Of a stretch of 64,000 bases of DNA, positions 52,720 to 59,416 are shown in pieces. The notes under the pieces are model-generated. The model was not told where the DNA came from and searched no databases. It worked only from the letters and a program-made list of their open reading frames with translations. Where the stretch lies: the NCBI RefSeq assembly GCF_000956545.1, contig NZ_JYIT01000078.1, forward strand, positions 1-64,000, read 5' to 3'. The stretch is from Microbacterium azadirachtae (GTDB lineage Bacteria > Actinomycetota > Actinomycetes > Actinomycetales > Microbacteriaceae). The position numbers were made by a program, and so were the translations under genes. Position 1 is the stretch's first letter; each line of letters starts with the position of its first letter.

Positions 52720-53560
52720 CACGACCGTCCGACCCGCCTCCGAGACGCACGAGGGGCAGGAGCCGTCGCGCCTGCAGGCCCTCGGCACCCGCTGGCTGGG
52801 CGCCGGGCTCGCGGCGGCGCTGGCCGTGGCCACGCTCGCGCTCGCGGCGACCGGACGGCTCACCCTCTACATCAGCCCCGAGACGGTGTGGTTCGCCGTG
52901 GCCGCGGCGATCGCCACGCTCATCGGCGTCGTGTGGTCGTGCGCGCTGCCCTTCGGCGCCGAGCAGGAGCACGGCCACGACCACGGCGACGCGGGCGCCG
53001 GCCACGATCACGCGGATGAGCACGCGCACCCCCGCCCGGCGCGTCGCGTCGTCGGCGTGGTCGCCGGCGCCACCGGCGGGGTGATCGCCACCGGGGTGGT
53101 CGCCGGGGCGCTGCTGCTGCCGCCGGCCTCGCTGTCCGTGGACATGGCGATGCAGCGCGCGCCGATGGGCAATGTGCTCTTCGCGGGCGCCGACAACGTG
53201 GCCCTCGGCGCCAACACCGATACCAGCACCTTCGGGATCGGCGGCTGGGCCAGCGTCTTCGCCACCGGATCCCGGCCGGAGAAGTACGACGGATCCTCCG
53301 TCACGCTCACCGGCTTCCTCACGCCCAGCGGCTCCGCGAAGGATCAGGCGCACCTGACGCGCATGGTGATCTCGCACTGCGTGCTCGACGCGCAGCCCGC
53401 GTCGGTGCCGGTGCAGATCACCGGCTGGCAGGGCCAGTACGCTGTGGGCGACTGGATCCAGGTGAAGGGGACCGTCCGCGCGAGTGCGGACGGCAAGCTC
53501 TCGATCGTGCCGGCCAGCGTGTCGAAGATCCCGGAGCCGAAGGACCCCTATGAGCACTGA
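52712..53560 (+). CDS. TIGR03943-family protein with His-rich loop
   Basis: A 282-residue partner of the upstream permease. Two N-terminal helices are followed by the loop HGHDHGDAGAGHDHADEHAHP (near residues 90-110), a likely zinc-binding tract. A third helix and a C-terminal soluble domain (SVTLTGFLTPSG, HCVLDAQPASVPVQITGWQG) follow, typical of this family. The start is TTG, 8 bp inside the permease gene; no in-frame ATG lies near. It overlaps the following gene by 11 bp. It probably forms a metal transporter or delivery complex with the permease. Confidence 0.85.
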   Translation: MRDTTVRPASETHEGQEPSRLQALGTRWLGAGLAAALAVATLALAATGRLTLYISPETVWFAVAAAIATLIGVVWSCALPFGAEQEHGHDHGDAGAGHDHADEHAHPRPARRVVGVVAGATGGVIATGVVAGALLLPPASLSVDMAMQRAPMGNVLFAGADNVALGANTDTSTFGIGGWASVFATGSRPEKYDGSSVTLTGFLTPSGSAKDQAHLTRMVISHCVLDAQPASVPVQITGWQGQYAVGDWIQVKGTVRASADGKLSIVPASVSKIPEPKDPYEH

Positions 53561-55319
53561 CGACGCGGATCGTCCCCTCACCCGCGCCGAACTGCGCGCT
53601 CGTCGTGCCGCCGAGGAGGAGGCCGCGGCGCCCTCGGGTGAGCCGGCCGGTTCGACCGCCCCGGAGGCGCCCGAGCTGCCCGCCTCGCTCGAACCGGTGC
53701 CCGCGGCCTCGGTCACCCCGGACGACGCGCCGGTCATCGACCCGCGCGACCTGCCCGCCTCGCCGGCGCCTGCCCCTGAGCCTGAGCCTGCCCCGGAGGT
53801 GCCGCCCGTTCCCGTGCCTCCCGCCCCGGTCGACGTCTCCGCCGGTCCCGGTCCGCGACGCTCGGCATCCGGCGCCGCAGACGGGGCCGGATCCGATCCG
53901 CGCCTCGCGCCGCCGGCATGGGAGCCGCACCCCACCCCCGAGCCGGTCAAGCCCCGCCGCCGGTTCCCGCTGATCCTCGGCGCCGTGCTCGGCATCCTCG
54001 TGCTCGTGGTCGCGGGGTTCGGGGTGATCACGCTGCTGCAGGGGCCGCGGATCAGCAGCGTGAAGGTCGACGCCCAGGCCGCGATCGACGCGTCGGGCAC
54101 GCGCATGATCATCACCGCCAGCCAGGCGCTGGCGAAGGTGGAGCCGTCTCAGGTGTCGGTGAGTCCCGCGACGCCGTTCACGGTCGACACGTCGGGGCGC
54201 AACCTCGGCGTGCGTTTCACCGTTCCGCTCGACGACGACACGAACTACACGGTGACCGTGAAGGATGTGACGGGCACCGACAAGCAGCGGCGCAGCACCC
54301 TCCAGGCGACGTTCCAGACGCCGAAGTCGTCGATGTTCCTGCTGCAGCGCAACGCCGACGGCGACGACACGATCTTCCACACCGACCTCGGCGGGAAGAA
54401 CGCCGTCCCGATCGTGCAGCACGAGAAGATCGACGACTTCCGCGCGACGGCCGACCACCTGGTCGTGGCCACCGAGAAGGACGGTGTCTCTGCGCTGCTC
54501 GTGATGGACCGCGAAGGCAAGAACGAGCGCACGCTGAAGCTCCCCGGGCCGGGGTTCCTCTCGTCGCTGCAGGTGTCGGAGCGCGGCAACCTCGTCGGCT
54601 ACACGTTCACCGACAAGGGGGTCAGCGCGACCAGCGGGCGCGCGAGCGTCCTCGTGACGCAGTCGCTCACGGGCGACGGCGACCCGCAGATCGTGTCGCT
54701 GGCCGGCAAGCAGCCGAGCGTGGGGCAGTGGGCGTTCGTGCCCGACTCGTCCTCCGCGCTCTTCATCGACTTCACCGGGGCGCTGTACGTCGAGGACCGC
54801 ACCGACGCCAAGGCGAAGCCGACCGCCCTCGGCGCGGCCCAGACCATCGAGGGGATCACGCGCGGCACCTACACCGCGATCGTCAGCCGCGGGCCCGACC
54901 TCATCGAGCTGAACCTCGCCGACGGATCCGAGAAGCCGCTCGCGGCCTCGACGCCCGACTTCGGCGTGCCGGGCACGATCGCGCCCTTCCCCGGAGGAAC
55001 GCTGCGACAGGTCGCCACCCGCGACGCCACCGGGCTGCCGACCGGCCAGATCGTCACGCGGGTCGCCGACGACGGCAAGGCCGTGAAGCTGTTCAGCGTG
55101 ACCGGATCCGACGCGATCATGCAGGCCTGCCCGTCACCGAGCGGGCAGTACAGCGCGATCGTGGTGGCGCCCAAGCTCGTCAACAACCCGTACGACCAGT
55201 CGCTCCTGCCGCTGCCGACCACGATGCAGACCCACATCCTCGACACCAAGAGCGGCAAGGAGCTCGTCGTGCTCGCGGGATTCGATCCGTCGTGGTGCGC
55301 GCAGGCGCCGCACCGGTGA
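53550..55319 (+). CDS. Membrane-anchored beta-propeller-like protein of unknown function
   Basis: A 589-residue protein. Residues 1-130 are an acidic, Pro/Ala-rich cytoplasmic region with MSTDDADRPLTRAELRARRAAEEE. One helix near residues 138-162 (FPLILGAVLGILVLVVAGFGVITLL) anchors it. The rest is outside: an Ig-like part (residues 165-250) and repeated blades with patterns such as ENLVGYTFTDKG, WAFVPDSSSALFIDFTG and QACPSPSGQYSAIVVAPK that recall TolB/WD-type propellers. No enzyme motif seen. It overlaps the TIGR03943 gene by 11 bp, but may be only co-transcribed. Confidence 0.7.
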   Translation: MSTDDADRPLTRAELRARRAAEEEAAAPSGEPAGSTAPEAPELPASLEPVPAASVTPDDAPVIDPRDLPASPAPAPEPEPAPEVPPVPVPPAPVDVSAGPGPRRSASGAADGAGSDPRLAPPAWEPHPTPEPVKPRRRFPLILGAVLGILVLVVAGFGVITLLQGPRISSVKVDAQAAIDASGTRMIITASQALAKVEPSQVSVSPATPFTVDTSGRNLGVRFTVPLDDDTNYTVTVKDVTGTDKQRRSTLQATFQTPKSSMFLLQRNADGDDTIFHTDLGGKNAVPIVQHEKIDDFRATADHLVVATEKDGVSALLVMDREGKNERTLKLPGPGFLSSLQVSERGNLVGYTFTDKGVSATSGRASVLVTQSLTGDGDPQIVSLAGKQPSVGQWAFVPDSSSALFIDFTGALYVEDRTDAKAKPTALGAAQTIEGITRGTYTAIVSRGPDLIELNLADGSEKPLAASTPDFGVPGTIAPFPGGTLRQVATRDATGLPTGQIVTRVADDGKAVKLFSVTGSDAIMQACPSPSGQYSAIVVAPKLVNNPYDQSLLPLPTTMQTHILDTKSGKELVVLAGFDPSWCAQAPHR

Positions 55320-55338
55320 TGAACGGGGCGGAGAGCTG

Positions 55339-56127
55339 ATGGGCGCGCCCGCGGACGGGGAGCTCCGGCGGGTCCGTCGCGAGGATCTGCTGCCGCTCCC
55401 GCTCGAGGTCGCGCCCCGGCTCCTCGGCGCCCGGCTGCGCACGATCGTCGACGGGGCGGAGGTGGTCCTGCGGATCACCGAGGTCGAGGCCTATCACGGC
55501 AAGGGCGTGGGCGATCGGCACGATCCCGGGTCGCACGCGCGCATGGGCCGCACCGCCCGGAACGCGACGATGTGGGGCGAGCCGGGCCACCTGTACGTCT
55601 ACCTCAGCCACGGCATCCACTCCTGCGTGAACGTCGTGTGCGGGCCGGACGGGGTCGCCGGCGGAATCCTGCTGCGCGCCGGCGAGGTCGTCTCCGGCAT
55701 CGACGTGGCCGCCGTACGCCGCGCCGCCGGGACACAACGCAGGAGCATCCCGGATCCGGTCCGCGGATCCGGCCTTGCCGCCGCAGATTCTCCTGCGTCC
55801 TGGTCTGGAGCCGGGCGAGACCTGGCCCGCGGGCCGGGACGTTTCGGCCAGGCGTCCGGGCTGCGGCACCCGCAGCACGACGGCATCGACGCCGTCACGG
55901 GCGCCGAGCACGCCGGAGCGCGCGCCGAGCTGTGGCTGGGCGAGCCGCTCGCCGAGTACGCGTCGGGTCCGCGCGTGGGGGTGGCCGGTCATGCCGGCAC
56001 CGACGCGTTCCCGTGGCGGTTCTGGATCCCGGGGGATCCGTCCGTCTCGGCGTTCCGCTGGGGGAGGGGCGCGGCCGAGGCCGCCGCCGCCCTCGACACG
56101 CCCGGGATCGGATCCGTGCTAGAGTAG
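55339..56127 (+). CDS. DNA-3-methyladenine glycosylase (Aag/MPG type) with repeat-derived insertion
   Basis: A 262-residue base-excision glycosylase that removes alkylated purines. The catalytic Glu is in VVLRITEVEAYHG (Glu48 or Glu50). RTARNATMWGEPGHLYVYLSHGIHSCVNVV and RDLARGPGRFGQASGL are family blocks. Between VRRA (residue 129) and RDLARGPG (residue 160) lies GTQRRSIPDPVRGSGLAAAD plus SPASWSGAG, encoded by a 72-bp family A palindrome (55732-55803); members normally have a short loop here. The insert lies between the catalytic fold blocks, so activity may survive. Upstream gene ends 19 bp before. Confidence 0.9.
   Translation: MGAPADGELRRVRREDLLPLPLEVAPRLLGARLRTIVDGAEVVLRITEVEAYHGKGVGDRHDPGSHARMGRTARNATMWGEPGHLYVYLSHGIHSCVNVVCGPDGVAGGILLRAGEVVSGIDVAAVRRAAGTQRRSIPDPVRGSGLAAADSPASWSGAGRDLARGPGRFGQASGLRHPQHDGIDAVTGAEHAGARAELWLGEPLAEYASGPRVGVAGHAGTDAFPWRFWIPGDPSVSAFRWGRGAAEAAAALDTPGIGSVLE
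55732..55803. repeat. Palindromic element family A, copy A3 inside the glycosylase gene (72 bp)
   Basis: ACACAACGCAGGAG starts the element and CTCCTGCGTCCTGG ends it. Length is 72 bp, one more than the other three copies and a multiple of three, so it contributes exactly 24 codons without a stop. The centre contains CGGATCCGG twice. Confidence 0.75.
56120..56125 (+). promoter_or_regulatory. Possible -10 box for rpmB-rpmG-rpsN
   Basis: TAGAGT preceded by TGC (an extended -10 form). It overlaps the glycosylase stop codon. It would give a leader of about 145 nt that contains a hairpin at 56136-56157. No Zur box is seen in 56128-56275. Confidence 0.4.
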
Positions 56128-56135
56128 CTCTTTGT

Positions 56136-56157
56136 CTGCGCACACTCCTGTGCGCAG
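56136..56157 (+). terminator. Hairpin with 9-bp stem
   Basis: CTGCGCACA-CTCC-TGTGCGCAG, followed by TTCGT. It may end glycosylase transcription or fold in the rpmB leader. Confidence 0.5.
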
Positions 56158-56178
56158 TTCGTATGCCTCCTCCTCTTT

Positions 56179-56201
56179 GGTCCCCTGAGCTCGTCGAAGG
56201 G
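56179..56201 (+). repeat. Family D repeat, copy 1
   Basis: GGTCCCCTGAGC followed by TCGTCGAAGGG. A related sequence lies at 57000-57021 and a partial one at 61606. All are in the same orientation and just outside genes. Confidence 0.5.
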
Positions 56202-56275
56202 CGGCGAGGGGAGAGGCGTGCAGACAAGGGATCTTGGGTGGGGCCGTCCGGCCTCACGGTAGAGAAGGAGTCATC

Positions 56276-56512
56276 ATGGCAGCAGTGTGCCAGGTGACCG
56301 GAGCAGTTCCCGGTTTCGGTCACAACATCTCGCACTCGCACCGTCGGACGAAGCGCCGCTTCGACCCGAACGTGCAGAAGAAGACGTATTTCGTTCCGTC
56401 GCTCGGTCGCAAGATCACGCTGAACGTGTCCGCCAAGGGCATCAAGGTGATCGACGCCCGTGGCATCGAGCGGGTCGTCGCTGACCTCCAGGCGAAGGGT
56501 GTGAAGCTCTAA
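56276..56512 (+). CDS. rpmB: 50S ribosomal protein L28 (zinc-free form)
   Basis: A 78-residue L28. [22 protein letters not shown] is the conserved core. The first position of the usual CxxC is replaced: the start reads MAAVCQVTG, so only one cysteine remains and zinc is not bound. GAAGGAG lies just before the ATG. It is first in an rpmB-rpmG-rpsN operon with a one-base overlap to rpmG. Confidence 0.95.
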   Translation: MAAVCQVTGAVPGFGHNISHSHRRTKRRFDPNVQKKTYFVPSLGRKITLNVSAKGIKVIDARGIERVVADLQAKGVKL

Positions 56513-56682
56513 TGGCCAAGAAGGCACAGGACATCCGTCCGATCATCAAGCTGCGTTCGACGGCGGGCACGGGGTACACCTACGTGACCAAGAAGAACCG
56601 TCGCAACACCCCCGACCGTCTCGTGCTGAAGAAGTACGACCCGGTGGTTCGCAAGCACGTCGAATTCCGAGAGGAGCGTTGA
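56512..56682 (+). CDS. rpmG: 50S ribosomal protein L33 (zinc-free form)
   Basis: A 56-residue L33, starting [19 protein letters not shown] and ending [30 protein letters not shown] is the family core. The four zinc cysteines of the C+ form are absent. Its ATG overlaps the rpmB stop by one base and it stops 3 bp before rpsN. Confidence 0.95.
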   Translation: MAKKAQDIRPIIKLRSTAGTGYTYVTKKNRRNTPDRLVLKKYDPVVRKHVEFREER

Positions 56683-56685
56683 TCC

Positions 56686-56991
56686 ATGGCTAAGAAGAGC
56701 AAGATCGCGCGCAACGAGCAGCGCAAGGTCGTCGTCGAGCGTTACGCCGAGCGTCGTGCCGAGCTGAAGAAGACCCTGGTCGACCCGAACGCGACCGACG
56801 AGGCCCGCGAGGCCGCCCGCGTCGGCCTGCAGAAGCTGCCGCGCAACGCTTCGCCCGCGCGCGTGCGTTCGCGCGACGCCATCGACGGCCGCCCCCGCGG
56901 TGTCCTCACGAAGTTCGGCATCTCGCGTGTCCGCTTCCGTGACATGGCGCACCGCGGCGAGCTGCCGGGCGTGACCAAGTCGAGCTGGTAA
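56686..56991 (+). CDS. rpsN: 30S ribosomal protein S14 (long, zinc-free form)
   Basis: A 101-residue S14. [20 protein letters not shown] and the conserved ending [19 protein letters not shown] identify the long form without the CxxC zinc site. The three proteins of this operon are all the zinc-independent versions. A strong terminator follows. Confidence 0.95.
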   Translation: MAKKSKIARNEQRKVVVERYAERRAELKKTLVDPNATDEAREAARVGLQKLPRNASPARVRSRDAIDGRPRGVLTKFGISRVRFRDMAHRGELPGVTKSSW

Positions 56992-56999
56992 GTCTCACC

Positions 57000-57021
57000 G
57001 GTCCCTGAGTTCATCGAGGGG
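57000..57021 (+). repeat. Family D repeat, copy 2
   Basis: GGTCCCTGAGTTCATCGAGG followed by GG, 9 bp after the rpsN stop and just before the terminator. Confidence 0.5.
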
Positions 57022-57025
57022 CCGC

Positions 57026-57057
57026 AAGGGGCGGGGATCTTCGGATCCCCGCCCCTT
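57026..57057. terminator. Terminator of the ribosomal protein operon
   Basis: AAGGGGCGGGGATC pairs perfectly with GATCCCCGCCCCTT around a TTCG tetraloop, followed by CTGC. It also serves the convergent hydrolase gene. Confidence 0.85.
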
Positions 57058-57078
57058 CTGCATGTCCGCGGGCCTTGG

Positions 57079-57912
57079 TCACGCTGCGGCGGGCTCCGGG
57101 ATCTGATGCGCGGTCGCCCACTCCAGGGTCTCGTCCGCGATCTGCTCCCAGCCGTCCTGGCTCACCAGCCGGTGCGTGCGGCCGGGGTACTCCCGGTACT
57201 CGACGACGGCAGGGCTGCCGCTGGAGCGGTACTTCTTGACGATCGCCCGCCCGATCGCCGGCGGCACGACGTGGTCGATCTCGCCGGTGACGACCAGGAG
57301 GGGCGCACGGTCGGTGCGGCCGTAGTCGACGTGCGTGACGCCGCCCTTCTCATCGAGCACGGACGAGACGCCTTCGAAGAACACGCGGTTGTACGAGTTG
57401 ACCGCGTACTCCTGCCACAGCCGGTCGGACTCGGCGCGGGGCAGGTCGTTGCCGAAGGTGAAGTGGAAGTGGCTCTTGGACAGGGGCTTCGCGCCGTTGC
57501 GTCCGAAGGGGTTGGAGAGGATGGGGAACCCCGTCCACAGCGTCGACAGCGGGAGGGCGGTGACCCCGGCGGTCTGCCCGGGAGCGACGCCGACGTAGGC
57601 GGCGCCGAGGCCGCGGTCGGCGAGCATCTGCGTGATGACGCCGCCGAACGAGTGGCCGATGATGATCGGCTTCACGGGGAGCGTGCGGATGATCCGCTCG
57701 TAGTGATCGGCGATCTGCTTCAGACCGACGCCCTTGAGCGCCTCGGGGTTGCGGCGGATGTCCTCGACGGTGCGGTCGTCGATGCCGGGCCATCCGGGGA
57801 CGATGACGTCGTGCCCCGCGTCGCGGAAGCGCTGCGCCCAGGTGTCCCAGCTCTTGGGCGTCATCCACAGGCCGTGGATGAGGACGATCGGGGTCTTGGT
57901 CGAGGTGGTCAT
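57079..57912 (-). CDS. Alpha/beta-hydrolase
   Basis: A 277-residue hydrolase. VLIHGLWMTPKSWDTWAQRF is the oxyanion-hole opening with HGLW. The nucleophile Ser is in PIIIGHSFGGVITQ. The acid Asp is in VVTGEIDHVVPP and the His in YPGRTHRLVSQDGWE. Substrate unknown; the family includes esterases and haloperoxidase-like enzymes. The ATG at 57912 is chosen because AGGAG lies 6 nt upstream; an ATG at 57981 lies beside the operator and would add 23 hydrophilic residues. It diverges from a TetR gene and is probably its target. Confidence 0.85.
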   Translation of the reverse strand: MTTSTKTPIVLIHGLWMTPKSWDTWAQRFRDAGHDVIVPGWPGIDDRTVEDIRRNPEALKGVGLKQIADHYERIIRTLPVKPIIIGHSFGGVITQMLADRGLGAAYVGVAPGQTAGVTALPLSTLWTGFPILSNPFGRNGAKPLSKSHFHFTFGNDLPRAESDRLWQEYAVNSYNRVFFEGVSSVLDEKGGVTHVDYGRTDRAPLLVVTGEIDHVVPPAIGRAIVKKYRSSGSPAVVEYREYPGRTHRLVSQDGWEQIADETLEWATAHQIPEPAAA

Positions 57913-57983
57913 GTCGTGCTCCTTGAAGGGTTCGGTGTTCGAGTGGTCTGCGGGATCCGCGGCTGCTGCTTCGCTGCTCATGG

Positions 57984-58003
57984 TAGACTGACCGTTCTAT
58001 CTA
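57984..58003. promoter_or_regulatory. TetR operator
   Basis: TAGACTGACCGTTCTATCTA has the dyad TAGAnnGAnCGnTCnnTCTA. It lies between the hydrolase and the TetR gene, and resembles the TAGA-type sites of LmrA/YxaF regulators. Confidence 0.65.
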
Positions 58004-58049
58004 CACAAGAGTATTCCCGTGTGGCACGATGGAAGAGGAAGGGGAATCC

Positions 58050-58631
58050 ATGACGACGACCACACCGGCGGTGCGCCCCGGCTCCGCACGGCAGCGACTG
58101 CTCGACGCGGCGACCGACCTCTTCTACCGCGAGGGGATCCACTCGGTCGGCGTCGACCGGATCATCGAGACCGCCGGCGTCACGCGCGCCACGATGTACA
58201 AGCAGTTCGCGGGCAAGGAGGGACTGGTCCTCGCGTATCTGCACGGGGAGGACGAAGGGCTGCGGGGACTGTTCGCGCAGGCGACGCAGGCGTCCGATGA
58301 CCCCGCCGTGCTGCTCGATCTCGTCGTGGACGGCATCGCGCACGACATCCGCGACCGTCACACGCGCGGCTGCCCGTTCATCAACGCCGCGGCCGAGTAC
58401 CCCGACCAGGGTCCGGTGCGCGACCTGATCGCCACCCACCGCGAGTGGTTCCGCGAGACGCTGCGGCAGCTGGCCGAGGCGGCGCGACTCCGCGACCCCG
58501 ACGCCGTGGCCGCCTCCCTCGTGCTGCTGCGCGACGCGGCGCTCGTCGGCGGGTATCTCGACGGGCAGGACCGGGTCGCCCCCGCGTTCGCCCGCACCGC
58601 CCGCGACCTCATCGCCGCACACCGCGCCTGA
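58050..58631 (+). CDS. TetR-family regulator (LmrA/YxaF-like)
   Basis: A 193-residue regulator. The helix-turn-helix is HSVGVDRIIETAGVTRATMYKQFAGKEGLVLAYL. The C-terminal domain has RGCPFINAAAEYPDQGPVRDLI, with the Cys-Pro-Phe motif of the LmrA/YxaF group that respond to flavonoids or drugs. The start is the second in-frame ATG, with GAGGAAGGGG upstream; ATG 58029 is less likely. It probably represses itself and the divergent hydrolase. Confidence 0.88.
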   Translation: MTTTTPAVRPGSARQRLLDAATDLFYREGIHSVGVDRIIETAGVTRATMYKQFAGKEGLVLAYLHGEDEGLRGLFAQATQASDDPAVLLDLVVDGIAHDIRDRHTRGCPFINAAAEYPDQGPVRDLIATHREWFRETLRQLAEAARLRDPDAVAASLVLLRDAALVGGYLDGQDRVAPAFARTARDLIAAHRA

Positions 58632-58672
58632 CCGTCGCCCCTTCCCGCGTGCCGGTGACGGCGGTGTCGCGA

Positions 58673-58743
58673 GCACAACGCAGGAGATTCGGGGCATCCG
58701 TCGGCGATCGGTGCCGAACCCTGCGGGATCTCCTGCGTTGTGT
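58673..58743. repeat. Palindromic element family A, copy A4 (71 bp)
   Basis: GCACAACGCAGGAGAT and ATCTCCTGCGTTGTGT are inverted arms, with one mismatch at the outer end, around a 39-nt centre. The centre differs from the other copies. It lies between the TetR gene and HU in a 330-bp gap that also holds the HU promoter and no further gene. Confidence 0.85.
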
Positions 58744-58869
58744 TCAGAGGAGGGGGCGAGCGTGGTCGAGAGGGGCCGCGGCTGTGACGGGAGTGGCTGG
58801 TGAGGCGCGACACGCCGCCGCAAAACGTCAAAACCCGCGAAATGACGCGGAAAACCGGGGTTTGGTTGA

Positions 58870-58875
58870 TACATT
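58870..58875 (+). promoter_or_regulatory. -10 box of the HU gene
   Basis: TACATT in an A/T-rich stretch (58821-58880) gives a leader of about 80 nt. The upstream stretch has several AAAAC words that could hold an UP element or -35; I do not place it. Confidence 0.4.
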
Positions 58876-58961
58876 CAAGGCGGTCGTTCGACCAACGGGG
58901 GGCATCCGCCCATCCGGAACTCTGATACGAAGCGACGGGATCCCCGTCGCTGGAGGATGAA

Positions 58962-59249
58962 ATGGCTGACAAGTCCATCACCAAGACCGAGCTCGTCGCG
59001 AGCATCGCCAGCGCCACCGGCCAGAGCCAGGCTGCTGTCTCCGGCGTTCTCGACGCCCTGTTCGCCACGGTCTCGGACGCTGTTGCCAAGGGCAGCAAGG
59101 TCTCGATCCCGGGCTGGATCTCGTTCGAGCAGGTCGCGACCGCCGCTCGCACGGGCCGCAACCCGCAGACCGGCGCCGAGATCAAGATCCCGGCCGGCAA
59201 GCGCGTCAAGGTGACCGCCGGCTCCAAGCTCAAGGCTGCCGTCAAGTAA
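58962..59249 (+). CDS. HU-family DNA-binding protein
   Basis: A 95-residue nucleoid protein. KTELVASIASATGQSQAAVSGVLDALFATVSDAVAKGSKVSIPGWISFE is the dimer body; RTGRNPQTGAEIKIPAGKRVKVTAGSKLK is the DNA-binding arm with the Pro that intercalates DNA. Length is that of a short HU without the Lys/Ala tail of mycobacterial HU. CTGGAGGATGAA precedes the ATG. A terminator hairpin follows at 59266. Confidence 0.95.
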   Translation: MADKSITKTELVASIASATGQSQAAVSGVLDALFATVSDAVAKGSKVSIPGWISFEQVATAARTGRNPQTGAEIKIPAGKRVKVTAGSKLKAAVK

Positions 59250-59265
59250 TCCGGCTCCGCCTCGC

Positions 59266-59291
59266 AAGGCCGTCCCTCCGGGGGCGGCCTT
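59266..59291 (+). terminator. Terminator of the HU gene
   Basis: AAGGCCG-TCCC-TCCG-GGGG-CGGCCTT: an 11-bp stem including one wobble, 17 bp after the stop codon. Confidence 0.85.
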
Positions 59292-59404
59292 CTGCGTGTC
59301 CGGGCGTCATTCCGGAGCGGTCACGGCCGGTGGGTCGGGACGCGGCGGGCGCGGCCCGTGGAGGCGATGCGCGGAGGTCGAGGGGCCCGCACAGGAGACG
59401 CGCC

Positions 59405-59410
59405 TAGGCT
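59405..59410 (+). promoter_or_regulatory. Promoter of the CopD-CtaG gene
   Basis: TAGGCT, 6 nt (GGAGGG, which could also serve as a ribosome site), then GTG at 59417. Confidence 0.55.
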
Positions 59411-59416
59411 GGAGGG

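Noticed and set aside
56128..56275. A Zur box in front of rpmB
   Set aside because: The region is GC-rich with no TGANAATGATTNTCA-like site.
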